A stretch of 64,000 nt of DNA from UBA6019 sp035535055 (lineage in GTDB: Bacteria > Chloroflexota > Dormibacteria > Dormibacterales > Dormibacteraceae). Shown in pieces: positions 53,844 through 62,213 of the stretch; position 1 is the first letter of the stretch, and every line of letters starts with the position of its first letter. The position numbers were made by a program, and so were the translations under genes. The notes below the pieces were generated by a model that worked only from the letters and a program-made list of their open reading frames with translations, did no database searches and was not told where the DNA came from. The stretch covers positions 3,062 through 67,061 of the forward strand of contig DATLQT010000031.1 in the NCBI GenBank assembly GCA_035535055.1, in the 5' to 3' direction.

Positions 53844-54512
53844 CTAGTCGACGACGAGCGCGATCGCCAGGCCGTCGTAGCCCTTAACGCCGACAGTCTG
53901 CAGCGCGGCGGCTTTGAGACGAGGCTCGGCGGCCATGGCCTCCAACCCGCGGCGAACGCCCTCGACGTCGGCGTCGCGGCTCGTGGGATCGGCGACCCCT
54001 CCGTTGCGAACCACGTTGTCCACGACGATGACGGTGCCGAGATGGGCGAGCCGCACGGCCCAGCGAACGTAGTCGGCGGTGGTGGGCTTGTCGGCATCGA
54101 TGAAGACGAGGTCGAAGGGACCCCGTCCCTCGCTTTCGAGCAGCGGCAGGGTGTCGATCGCCGATCCCACCCGGACCTCCACCTTCTCCGACAGCCCGGC
54201 CCGGGCGAGATTGCCGCGGGCCACCTCGGCGTGGCGCGGCTCGAACTCGAGGCTCAGAAGCCGACCGCCGGCAGGCAGGGCGCGGGCGAGCCAGATCGTG
54301 CTGTAGCCGCCGAGGGTCCCGATCTCGAGGATCTCCCGGGCGCCGGCGATCCGCGCCAGGAGCTCCAGGAACCGGCCCTGGTTGGGGGCCACGTTGATCG
54401 CCGGCAGCCCCGCGGCCCTGCTGTCCGCGAGCGCCTGGTCGAGCACCGGATCCGGAGCCAGGAGGAGGCGGCCCAGGTACTCGTCAACTGCCGCCCACTG
54501 CTCGACGCCCAT
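53844..54512 (-). CDS. SAM-dependent O-methyltransferase (class I, CCoAOMT-like)
   Basis: A 222-residue methyltransferase: INVAPNQGRFLELLARIAGA, SAM site ILEIGTLGGYSTIWLA, acidic LEFEPRH, FDLVFIDADKP (metal-binding Asp), VVDNVVRNGGV and GYDGLAIALV. The layout is that of catechol-type O-methyltransferases. Substrate unknown. Confidence 0.87.
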   Translation of the reverse strand: MGVEQWAAVDEYLGRLLLAPDPVLDQALADSRAAGLPAINVAPNQGRFLELLARIAGAREILEIGTLGGYSTIWLARALPAGGRLLSLEFEPRHAEVARGNLARAGLSEKVEVRVGSAIDTLPLLESEGRGPFDLVFIDADKPTTADYVRWAVRLAHLGTVIVVDNVVRNGGVADPTSRDADVEGVRRGLEAMAAEPRLKAAALQTVGVKGYDGLAIALVVD

Positions 54513-54612
54513 CTCGCAAAAGGTTACCTCGTGGCCCGTAAGAGCCGGGCCATCGCGAGGTTAGGATGGCGCGGACACCCGGTCCCGAGAATTTGGAGGG
54601 CTTCCCCGAAGA

Positions 54613-55095
54613 GTGAGCGAGAAAGAACACGGTTACGAATCCAACGCGCTGCACCAGACCGCCGTCGCGGAGGTGCTCAAGTCGCCCACGACGCACGTGC
54701 CGAGGCTGGTCACGAGCCGCGCCGGCCGCCACAAGGTTCACGGCGCGGGTCCCGTCGGGCAATTCAACAACCGGGTCGCGCTCATGGTCACCAAAGGCGT
54801 CGGCACGATGTGGGCCGCCTATCTTTTCGCCGCCCTCACCTTCATCTCGCTGCCGGCGGCGATCGCCTCGCGGAGCCCGATCATCATCGTGGCCTGGATC
54901 GCGCAGACCTTCCTCCAGCTGGTCCTACTCCCGATCATCATCGTGGGGCAGAACGTGATCTCCGCCAGCCAGGACGCCAGGGCCGAGGCCGACCACGAGA
55001 CCCTGACCGCCCTCCATACGATGAACGTGCGCCAGCTGCAGATGCTCGAGCAGCAGGGTCAGATCCTGGACCTCCTGAAGGGGAAGTCCAGCTGA
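54613..55095 (+). CDS. Small two-helix membrane protein (DUF1003-like region)
   Basis: A 160-residue protein: ~60 polar residues, two membrane helices (GTMWAAYLFAALTFISLP; WIAQTFLQLVLLPIIIVGQN), then a hydrophilic helix of 45 residues. FNNRVALMVTKGVGTMW and IIVGQNVISASQDARAEAD recur in a widespread actinobacterial-type family of unknown role. GTG 54613 start. Confidence 0.7.
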   Translation: MSEKEHGYESNALHQTAVAEVLKSPTTHVPRLVTSRAGRHKVHGAGPVGQFNNRVALMVTKGVGTMWAAYLFAALTFISLPAAIASRSPIIIVAWIAQTFLQLVLLPIIIVGQNVISASQDARAEADHETLTALHTMNVRQLQMLEQQGQILDLLKGKSS

Positions 55096-55187
55096 CAAGA
55101 AGTAACCGTTCCCGCTTGCCCAGACCTTCGCGGGACGGCACAATTGCCGCCGAACGTGAACCCTGGTCCACCTAGACACATGAACCG

Positions 55188-56144
55188 ATGAGGTGGCTCA
55201 CCAGCACCGAGGGCGTCGTCGAGGACCCCGACGCGGCCATGGTGAAAAAGGCGCTCAAGGACGACGAGATGGTCGTCTGGGTGGACATCGAGGAGCCGAC
55301 GGCCTGGGACATCGAGCTGCTCCGCGACTGCTTCGGCTTTCACTCCTTGACGCTGGAGGAGATCCAGAAGCACAGCCGCCGCCAGAAGATCGACGACTAC
55401 CCGGGCTACACCTTCATGGTGCTGCAGCGGGTCGATTGGACGGCGGGCCAGCTCGAATTCCTCGACCTGGAGGTCTACCTGAGCCGCCACTTTGTCGTGA
55501 CCGTCCACGCCCACACCGAGCCCGCTTTCGGCGACCTTCGACGCCGGCTGGGCCAGGTCCCGGAGCTGGCCCGTGAGAAGCCCGCCTTCCTGCAGTTCCT
55601 GGTCCTAAACCAGCTGGTCGAGCAGAACTTCACGCTGCTGGACGAGCTCCAGGTAGCCATCAACACCCTCGAACGGGCGATCCTCTCCCGTCCGACCCGG
55701 CGCCTGCTGAACCGAGCCTACGACCTCCGCCAGACGGTCATCGACCTCGACAAGCACCTCGCCGAGCTGCACGAGCTCTTCCAGCACCTGATCACGCACT
55801 CGATCGCGCCCGAGGACCAGCAGCTCCTGATCTACTACCGCGACCTCTTCGGCCACGTCGAGCGGCAGCACGACACCGCCCGTTCGCTGAGCGACCTGGC
55901 GCACTCGGTGATGGAGGTCTACATGGCCGGGGCTGACAACCGGCTCAACTCGACCATGAAGCAGCTGACCATGGTGGCGGCGCTATTCCTGCCGGTGACG
56001 GCGATCAGCGGCTTCTTCGGCATGAACCACCAGTTCCTCGTGCAGCACATCACCGGCGAGACGTCCTTCTGGCTGACGGTCTGCCTGATGGTCCTGACCC
56101 AGGGCGGCCTGGCCGTCTTCTTCTGGCGACGTGGTTACTTCTGA
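55188..56144 (+). CDS. corA: Magnesium/cobalt transporter CorA
   Basis: A 318-residue CorA-family channel: cytoplasmic N-terminal ~255 residues (WVDIEEPTAWDIELLRDCFG; HSLTLEEIQKHSRRQKIDDY), long stalk helix, then two C-terminal helices separated by the selectivity motif GMN (FFGMNHQFL) and ending FFWRRGYF. Mg2+ is the likely ion. Confidence 0.92.
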   Translation: MRWLTSTEGVVEDPDAAMVKKALKDDEMVVWVDIEEPTAWDIELLRDCFGFHSLTLEEIQKHSRRQKIDDYPGYTFMVLQRVDWTAGQLEFLDLEVYLSRHFVVTVHAHTEPAFGDLRRRLGQVPELAREKPAFLQFLVLNQLVEQNFTLLDELQVAINTLERAILSRPTRRLLNRAYDLRQTVIDLDKHLAELHELFQHLITHSIAPEDQQLLIYYRDLFGHVERQHDTARSLSDLAHSVMEVYMAGADNRLNSTMKQLTMVAALFLPVTAISGFFGMNHQFLVQHITGETSFWLTVCLMVLTQGGLAVFFWRRGYF

Positions 56145-56225
56145 GGCCCCACCGCCTCACAAGATTGATGCGGAGCACTTTGCCGGCTCACGCACTCGGT
56201 CCGCCCAACCAAGGAGGGAGAAATC

Positions 56226-56882
56226 ATGCCGGCAGCGAACCTGCGACGGACGACCTGGTGCTGGAGCCTGTCTGCCCTGCCGGCGGCAGCGCTGCTGGTG
56301 GCCTGCAGCACGGGCGGCTCGCCAACCCCCACACCGACGCCCTCGGCCGCAGCCTCGGCAATCGCAGCGGCGCCTCCGACTCCGAGTCCGAACCCGACCG
56401 GCGTGGCCAAAACGCTCGACCCCTGCCAGCTGGTCACGAGCCAGGAGGCGTCGGTGCTGAGCGGCGCTTCCTACGGTGCGGGACGGGAGGACACCAGCGG
56501 AGGCTCGAAGATATGCGTCTACGGCTACCAGACGGTGAACGTTTTCATGGTCCTGGACGCCGTGGCCGCGGACGCTGCGACGGCGCAGGCGGGATGGGCG
56601 CAGGAGCAGGCACAGGCACAGGCCGCGCTCCAACAGGGGGTGGGTCAGGGTGCCAGCGTCAGCTTTAACGTCACTGATGTCTCCACCATCACGGGTGCGG
56701 ATCGAGGCGCGGCCGGCACGGCCACGGGCACCTTCTCGGGGCACGCCATCTCCGGGAGCGCCATCTACCTCCTCAAGGGGGCGACCTTCCTGACGTTCAG
56801 CGACGTGCAGGTCGGCCAGACACCACCGACCGTCGTCGCGATGGAAGCACAGGCTCTGACCAGCCTCGGGCGCCTGCCCTAG
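56226..56882 (+). CDS. DUF3558-like lipoprotein
   Basis: A 218-residue lipoprotein: lipobox LLVACSTGG with Cys at ~residue 27, a Pro/Ser/Thr linker (SPTPTPTPSAAASAIAAAPP), then a domain opening LDPCQLVTSQEASVLSG, a typical DUF3558 beginning, with a second Cys at KICVYGY that could form a disulfide. AGGGAG is upstream of ATG 56226. Function unknown. Confidence 0.75.
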   Translation: MPAANLRRTTWCWSLSALPAAALLVACSTGGSPTPTPTPSAAASAIAAAPPTPSPNPTGVAKTLDPCQLVTSQEASVLSGASYGAGREDTSGGSKICVYGYQTVNVFMVLDAVAADAATAQAGWAQEQAQAQAALQQGVGQGASVSFNVTDVSTITGADRGAAGTATGTFSGHAISGSAIYLLKGATFLTFSDVQVGQTPPTVVAMEAQALTSLGRLP

Positions 56883-56894
56883 GTCGAGACGGCG

Positions 56895-58433
56895 GTGCGA
56901 CGAAGGGACTCGAAAGTTGCCCACGATCGGGCGGCGGCGACCTTGGCAGGCTCGCACGCTGCGACCGTCCATCCACGCACTCCCGCGACCGACCTCCTCC
57001 TGTTCGGAGGCGCCGCGGCGGGCACCATCGCCGTTCACCTGGCGACCAACGGCACCCTCGGCTTCCACACCGACGAGCTCTACTACCTTGACTGCGCCCG
57101 CCACCTGGCATTCGGGTACGTCGACTTCCCACCCCTGGTCCCGCTCCTGGCCCGACTGGAAACGGGACTGCTCGGGATCAGCCCGCAGGCACTTCGCCTC
57201 CTCCCCTCGCTGTTGGGAGGCTTCCTGGTCGCGCTCTCCGGCGCCTACGTCCGCCGGCTTGAGGGCTCACTGAAGCTCCAGGGGCTGGCGCTGCTTGCCG
57301 CCATCGCCGCGCCCTTCCTCCTCGGCTCGAACTGGGTCTTCCAGACCGTGACCTTCGACCAGGTGACCTGGATGGTGTCCATCTACTGGTTTCTCTGTCT
57401 CGTGATCGACCGTCGGCCGCGGTACTGGGTCTACCTCGGCATCACGCTCGGGATCGGGTTGGAGACCAAGTACACCATCGCCGGGCTCATTCTCGGCATC
57501 GTCGCCGCCGTCCTCGCAACCCCCTCGTTGAGGAGTGAGCTGCGCACCCGATACCCGTGGATCGGGGTCGCGGCCGCGCTCATGATCTGTGCGCCCAACC
57601 TCACCTGGCAGGTCGTCGAGGGCTACCCATCCCTCCTCTACATCACCAACCACGCGGGTGGCGGCGGCGGGCCGGTCAGCTACCTGATCGAGTTCGGCGT
57701 CTACTTCTGCTTCCTGATCCCGCTCTGGCTGGCCGGGATGATCTCGCTCTTCCACAGCCGGCGGCTGCGCCCGATGGCGATCGCCTGCGCGGTCCCCCTG
57801 CTGCTTTTCCTCTTCGTGGGCAAGTCCTACTACGCGGCGGGAGCGATCCCGATCGCGATGGCGCAGGGGCTGATGGTGGTCTCCCGGGTCCAGCGCCGAA
57901 AGCTCCGTATCGGCCTCGAAACAGCGGTCGCGGTCACGAGCCTGGTCGAGTTCGCCGTCTTCTTCTTCCTCGTCGTGCCGGTCACTCCGCCGAGCCGGAT
58001 CCACGCCACCCGTCTCGACACCATCAACGAGGTCTTCGCGGACAGCGTCGGGTGGGCAGACGTCGCGGCGCAGGTGACGACCTATTACGACGACCTGCCC
58101 GCGTCCGACCGGAGCGACGCGGTCATCATTTCGGCCTATTACGGCGTGCCGGAAGCCGTCCAGTTCTATGGAGATCCGAAGGCGCTTCCAGCCGTCGTCA
58201 GCCCGCAGCTGAGCGACTGGTACTGGCTGCCAAACAACCTCACCGCGACGTCGGCGCTGATGGTTGACTACCGGCCGTCCGACGTCGCCTTCATGTGCAC
58301 CACGGCAAGACTCGTCGGGCACCTGACGGTGCCCTACGGCGTCAAGGGCCTGGAGCAGGGCGCCCCGGTCACCTTCTGCCAGCTCAACGCGCCGGTCGGG
58401 AGGGTTTGGGGCCGGCTGCGCAACTTCTCCTGA
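56895..58433 (+). CDS. ArnT/PMT-like membrane glycosyltransferase (GT39-type)
   Basis: A 512-residue GT-C enzyme with about 11 membrane helices. The acidic catalytic site is in FHTDELYYLDCARHLAFGYV followed by DFPPLVPLL. The last ~130 residues form an extracytoplasmic domain. It would transfer a sugar from a polyprenyl-phosphate donor to a lipid or protein at the outer membrane face. GTG 56895 start, 13 bases after the lipoprotein, so both may share a transcript. Confidence 0.82.
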   Translation: MRRRDSKVAHDRAAATLAGSHAATVHPRTPATDLLLFGGAAAGTIAVHLATNGTLGFHTDELYYLDCARHLAFGYVDFPPLVPLLARLETGLLGISPQALRLLPSLLGGFLVALSGAYVRRLEGSLKLQGLALLAAIAAPFLLGSNWVFQTVTFDQVTWMVSIYWFLCLVIDRRPRYWVYLGITLGIGLETKYTIAGLILGIVAAVLATPSLRSELRTRYPWIGVAAALMICAPNLTWQVVEGYPSLLYITNHAGGGGGPVSYLIEFGVYFCFLIPLWLAGMISLFHSRRLRPMAIACAVPLLLFLFVGKSYYAAGAIPIAMAQGLMVVSRVQRRKLRIGLETAVAVTSLVEFAVFFFLVVPVTPPSRIHATRLDTINEVFADSVGWADVAAQVTTYYDDLPASDRSDAVIISAYYGVPEAVQFYGDPKALPAVVSPQLSDWYWLPNNLTATSALMVDYRPSDVAFMCTTARLVGHLTVPYGVKGLEQGAPVTFCQLNAPVGRVWGRLRNFS

Positions 58434-58503
58434 GGCATCGCCCTCACCAGCACTCCGGTGATCCGAACCGCGGAGCTGCTCCGGGCGCCAGACGAGGCCT
58501 TAT

Positions 58504-59019
58504 TCAGCAGTCGAACATCAACCAGCAGATGCCGTTTCGCAGCCGCTGGTCGTCGATTACGAGCTCGCGAATCGCCCGCGGAAGCTGGTCGCGCTGCCAC
58601 CGGCATTCGAGCCGGCCGGCGCTCGCGTCCTCTCCTTCCGGAGCCGCAGCGCGCGCCGCCTTGATCGCGTAGGCGGCCGCACCCAGCTCGTGGGCGGCGA
58701 CGTGCGCGACGGCCGCGGCTTGGCCCGCAGCGTGCGCCGCATGCCTGGGGGCCCCGACCAGGTCTCTGGCTGCGGCGTTTGCATGTCCGGCCGACGTACG
58801 AGCCTCGGTCATGGTGACCTCGCCGCAAGCCCAGGCCCGACCGAGTTCGATGGCGCGACGTGGTCGCCGGTCCCCAGGCTGAGCCGACTCGAAGAGATCG
58901 AGGACGTGCTCCGCGCACGACGCGGCCCACAAAGCAAGGAGCTTGTGATCCGAATCGGTGAGCGACCCGCCGCGGCGGATCGTCACAAGGCGAGGGTCGC
59001 GGTCTTTGGGGAGGATCAC
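58504..59019 (-). CDS. Imm5-like putative immunity protein
   Basis: A 171-residue helical protein. LLALWAASCAEHVLDLFE, PRRAIELGRAWACGEV, Ala-rich helices with conserved His (AAGQAAAVAHVAAHELGAAAY) and AIKAARAA are the pattern of the 'putative immunity protein' (Imm5-like) family. The resemblance is from memory of the family. Start ATG 59019 is four bases after the permease stop, so it is the last gene of the exporter operon; no toxin gene is nearby, making a literal immunity role doubtful. Confidence 0.6.
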   Translation of the reverse strand: MILPKDRDPRLVTIRRGGSLTDSDHKLLALWAASCAEHVLDLFESAQPGDRRPRRAIELGRAWACGEVTMTEARTSAGHANAAARDLVGAPRHAAHAAGQAAAVAHVAAHELGAAAYAIKAARAAAPEGEDASAGRLECRWQRDQLPRAIRELVIDDQRLRNGICWLMFDC

Positions 59020-59022
59020 GAG

Positions 59023-59787
59023 CTAAGCGATCCTCCGGCGGTAGATGACCCTGGCGAAGATGTACGCGAGCATGAGGGTGGCGACACACCAGGCAAGGGC
59101 GATCCAGATGGAGGTGCCGACCGGCTGCTGTGTGAACAGGTCGCGGATCGCGTTGACGATGGATGTCACCGGCTGGTGCTCGGCGAAGGCGCGCACAGGG
59201 CCGGGCATCGTGTTGGTGGGCACGAATGCCGAGCTCACGAACGGCAGGAAGATGAGCGGGAAGGAGAAGCCGCTCACGCCGTCGGCGGTCGTCGCGGTCA
59301 GGCCGGGGATAACGGCGATCCACGTCAACGCCAGGGTGAACACGATCAGGATGCCGGCGACCGCGAGCCACGCCAGCACTCCCGCCCCCGAGCGGAAGCC
59401 CATGAGGAGGGCGACCCCCACCACGACCGCGAGCGAAATCAGATTCGCGACCAGCGATGTCAGCACGTGCGCCCACAGCACCGACGACCGTGCGATCGGC
59501 ATTGACTGGAGTCGCTCGAAGATGCCGCTCTTCATGTCCAGGAAGAGCCGGTATGCGGTGTAGGAGATCCCCGACGCAATCGTGATGACCAGAATGCCCG
59601 GCAGCAGGTAGCTCACATACGAGGCCGACCCTGATCTGATCGCGCCGCCGAACACGTAGACGAACAGCAGCATGAAGGCGATCGGCATGATCGTGGTCGT
59701 GATGATGGTGTCCAGGCTGCGCGCGATGTGGCGCAGGGATCGTCCCAGCAATACGGTGGTGTCGCCGAAGAGGTGCTTGGTCATCAT
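59023..59787 (-). CDS. DrrB-like ABC-2 permease
   Basis: A 254-residue six-helix exporter permease. DTIITTTIMPIAFMLLFVYV, SYLLPGILVITIASGISYT, RLFLDMKSGIFERLQSMPIA (ATPase contact) and GFSFPLIFLPFVSSAFVPTN are typical of daunorubicin-type permeases. Works with the ATPase at 59794; 6 bases separate them. Confidence 0.9.
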   Translation of the reverse strand: MMTKHLFGDTTVLLGRSLRHIARSLDTIITTTIMPIAFMLLFVYVFGGAIRSGSASYVSYLLPGILVITIASGISYTAYRLFLDMKSGIFERLQSMPIARSSVLWAHVLTSLVANLISLAVVVGVALLMGFRSGAGVLAWLAVAGILIVFTLALTWIAVIPGLTATTADGVSGFSFPLIFLPFVSSAFVPTNTMPGPVRAFAEHQPVTSIVNAIRDLFTQQPVGTSIWIALAWCVATLMLAYIFARVIYRRRIA

Positions 59788-59793
59788 TGTTCC

Positions 59794-60633
59794 TTACTCC
59801 GTTCCGGCGGCGCGGTCACTGGCGGCATCGCCGTTCTTGCCGTCGTCATCGACGATGGCGAGGAAGACGTCCTCGAGAGTCGGCTGCTTCTCGACGTATT
59901 CGACCTTCGCGGGCGGCAGCAGCTGCCTGAGCTGGGCAAGGGTGCCATTCACGATGATCCGACCCCCGTGGAGGATCGCGATGCAATCGGCCAGTTGTTC
60001 GGCCTCGTCCAGATACTGCGTCGTGAGCAGCACCGTCGTGCCCTGCTCGGCGAGTTCCTTGACGGCCTGCCACACCTCGAGGCGCGCCTGGGGGTCGAGC
60101 CCGTTCGTCGGCTCGTCGAGGAAGATCACCGGTGGATTCCCGATGAGGCTCATCGCGATGTCGAGGCGGCGGCGCATGCCACCTGAATACGTCGCCACCC
60201 TTCGCGCGGCCGCTTCGGTCAGCGAGAAACGATCGAGCAGGTCAGCCGCGATCGTGCCCGGGTCCTTGAGGTGCCGCAGCCGGGCGACCAGTACGAGGTT
60301 CTCTCGCCCGCTGAGGATTTCGTCGACGGCCGCGAACTGTCCGGTGAGGCTGATGGACTCCCGCACGTCGCCAGCCTGCGTGGCGACATCGAAACCGTTG
60401 ACGCTGGCAGTCCCCGCGTCGGCCCTGAGCAGCGTGGACAGGATGTTCACGACCGTCGTCTTGCCCGCCCCGTTCGAGCCGAGCAGGGCGAAGATGCTGC
60501 CCCGCGCTACGTCGAAGTCCACGCCGCGGAGCACCTCCAGCTTCTTGTACGACTTCGCTAGACCCCTAACGTGGATCACGCGCCCCTGGGCCTGATCGGC
60601 TGTCAGCGGGGGCGAAGGCGTTGCGACTGTCAT
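59794..60633 (-). CDS. DrrA-like ABC transporter ATPase
   Basis: A 279-residue ATPase: Walker A GSNGAGKTTVVNIL, signature TYSGGMRRRLDIAM, Walker B VIFLDEPTNGLDP, switch region LLTTQYLDEA with Gln in place of the usual switch His, as in DrrA-type ATPases. The C-terminal VEYVEKQPTLEDVFLAI is also DrrA-like. Overlaps the DUF4097-like gene (ATGA). Drug or lipid export is the usual role. Confidence 0.9.
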   Translation of the reverse strand: MTVATPSPPLTADQAQGRVIHVRGLAKSYKKLEVLRGVDFDVARGSIFALLGSNGAGKTTVVNILSTLLRADAGTASVNGFDVATQAGDVRESISLTGQFAAVDEILSGRENLVLVARLRHLKDPGTIAADLLDRFSLTEAAARRVATYSGGMRRRLDIAMSLIGNPPVIFLDEPTNGLDPQARLEVWQAVKELAEQGTTVLLTTQYLDEAEQLADCIAILHGGRIIVNGTLAQLRQLLPPAKVEYVEKQPTLEDVFLAIVDDDGKNGDAASDRAAGTE

Positions 60634-61514
60634 TGGGCGGCTTCCCTTGAACGGTGGATGACGATGTCGCCGTAGGACGTGCGCGCTCGCAGCTGGACGG
60701 TCTCGTCCGACGGCTGGGGGCCGTTCGAGGCCCTGAGAGAGTTCTCGACGCGGCCGAAGCTGGAGGAGACGTCGAGCAGGGCGGCGGTGCCCTCCCGGAT
60801 CCCGATCTCGAGCCGGCCGTAGGCGGTCTTGACGGCGACGGTTCCGCGGACGACCTCGCCGACCCGAACGTCACCGTTGGCGGTCCTGGCCTCGACCGCC
60901 CCGAGCGCGCGGTCGATGCTGATGTCGCCGTTGGAGGAGCTGCAGCGCAGGTCGTCCGCGGCCAGCCCGATCCAGATCGCGCCGTTGTGGTTCTTGACGA
61001 CCGCGGGACCATTCAGCTCGCCGAGGCGCATCTGTCCCGACCCGGTGATCTCCGATTTGCCCTCGGCCACGTCAACGCTCACGCGGCCGGCGCCGGTGCT
61101 GACCTGAGTGGGCCCGACGCGCTCGAGTCGGATTTCGCCGGCGCCGGTCGTGTAGCGGCATTCGCCCAGCGTCCCGATGCAGCTGAGGTCGCCCGCCCAG
61201 GCCTCGCCTTCCACGCTGGAAGCGGTCGGCAGCTCGATGGAGACGTGGACCGACTCCCGACCGCCGAAGGGCGTGTACTGCTTCCAGGAGCGGGGAGCCT
61301 TGACCAGCAGCCGGCCGCCGGCGAACTCGACGCGGGTCTGCTCTGCCGCTTCCACGTCGGCCTTCCTAGAAGCGTAGTTGGGAGTGATCGTGACCACCGT
61401 ATCGATGCGCTCGCCGGCGCTGATTCGAACGTCGGCGACGTTCAGCGAGAGAGTCACGGCGATCGCCTCGGGGGTCTCGAATGTCTTCGATCCGCTCATC
61501 GCTATCGCACCCAT
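60630..61514 (-). CDS. DUF4097-like beta-helical protein
   Basis: A 294-residue protein made of short repeated strands (SVDVAEGKSEITGSGQMRLG; AVEARTANGDVRVGEVVRG; DVSSSFGRVENSL), the DUF4097 adhesin-like beta-roll. No signal peptide. The start overlaps the end of the RHH gene by 13 bases. DUF4097 genes frequently sit between a small regulator and an ABC exporter, as here; role unknown. Confidence 0.75.
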   Translation of the reverse strand: MGAIAMSGSKTFETPEAIAVTLSLNVADVRISAGERIDTVVTITPNYASRKADVEAAEQTRVEFAGGRLLVKAPRSWKQYTPFGGRESVHVSIELPTASSVEGEAWAGDLSCIGTLGECRYTTGAGEIRLERVGPTQVSTGAGRVSVDVAEGKSEITGSGQMRLGELNGPAVVKNHNGAIWIGLAADDLRCSSSNGDISIDRALGAVEARTANGDVRVGEVVRGTVAVKTAYGRLEIGIREGTAALLDVSSSFGRVENSLRASNGPQPSDETVQLRARTSYGDIVIHRSREAAQ

Positions 61515-62044
61515 CCCGTGTAGTGCTGGCTGCCGCGCGGCCCGGGCCGCCGTTCGTCAGACTCCAGCACGGCGGTCGCGGCCCGGACCAGCCAGGCGTT
61601 CAGCGACAGCCCTTCGCGCCCGGAGGCCTCCTCAGCTCGGACCTTGAGCGCGTCGGGGAGGCGGAGGTTGATCCGCGAGGTGCCTCCGTCCTCGGCGTCG
61701 ACCCGGCCCGAGGCCAGCGTCGGGAACGGCCGGTCGAAGGCCTCTTCGACGGATGGCGCGGTCACCACGAAGCTTGGGTTCAGCCCGCGAAGCCGGACCT
61801 CGACGGAGCCCGGGGCCAGGTCGGTGGTGATCTCGTCAGCTGCTGCTGAGATGGCCTCGAGCAGCACCAGCCTGGTGGCCGAATCGAGCGGAGGGAGGAG
61901 CCGCTCGGCAAGCGCGCGGACGTCCGCGCCGCCCGCGTCGGCCGCCAGAAGGAGCTGTTGCCGGAGGTTGTCGACGTACGAATCAAGGTTCACGCGAGCC
62001 ACTGTAGTACAATTATGGCTCACATTGGCGCCATTCTGGCTCAT
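61502..62044 (-). CDS. HicB/ribbon-helix-helix-type regulator
   Basis: About 180 residues. The C-terminal part SRINLRLPDALKVRAEEASG then REGLSLNAWLVRAAT is a ribbon-helix-helix DNA-binding domain of the HicB/Arc type. The N-terminal ~125 residues (YVDNLRQQLLLAADAGGADV) are a separate helical/beta region. Start is uncertain: ATG 62053, ATG 62044 or GTG 62002; the last would be nearly leaderless from a -10-like CATAAT. Likely the repressor of the DUF4097-exporter-Imm5 operon. Confidence 0.72.
   Translation of the reverse strand: MSQNGANVSHNCTTVARVNLDSYVDNLRQQLLLAADAGGADVRALAERLLPPLDSATRLVLLEAISAAADEITTDLAPGSVEVRLRGLNPSFVVTAPSVEEAFDRPFPTLASGRVDAEDGGTSRINLRLPDALKVRAEEASGREGLSLNAWLVRAATAVLESDERRPGPRGSQHYTGWVR
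62012..62043 (-). promoter_or_regulatory. 21-bp-spaced direct repeats at the RHH regulator promoter
   Basis: On the minus strand TGAGCCAGAAT (62033-62043) and TGAGCCATAAT (62012-62022) differ at one base and are spaced 21 bp, two helical turns. The second copy includes the -10-like CATAAT. They could be operators for the RHH protein, or coding if translation starts at 62044 or 62053. Confidence 0.5.
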
Positions 62045-62107
62045 GTCCCCCATGTCCCCCGCAGAGTGACCCCTGCGGAGTTGGATTAGTCCCCAGCCAA
62101 ACCCTGA

Positions 62108-62130
62108 TTTCGAATACGGATCAGGAATCG
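62108..62130. other. Hairpin in the gap between kinase and RHH genes
   Basis: The 160-base gap between the kinase end and the RHH start holds CCTGAT ... ATCAGG, a six-pair stem with an 11-base loop containing TTCGAAT. No T-tract clearly follows; weak terminator of the kinase gene at most. Confidence 0.3.
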
Positions 62131-62213
62131 ATTGGCGGTGCGGAGGGCTACTTCGAATTCAGAAGCTGCGCCTGACCTGACACCCATCCCATTAATCGCG
62201 CCTGATCGTGGAT

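Noticed and set aside
62108..62130. tRNA T-arm-like sequence (TTCGAAT) as an attachment-site remnant
   Set aside because: The stem does not have the five-pair T-arm geometry, and no tRNA body or repeat copy is seen.
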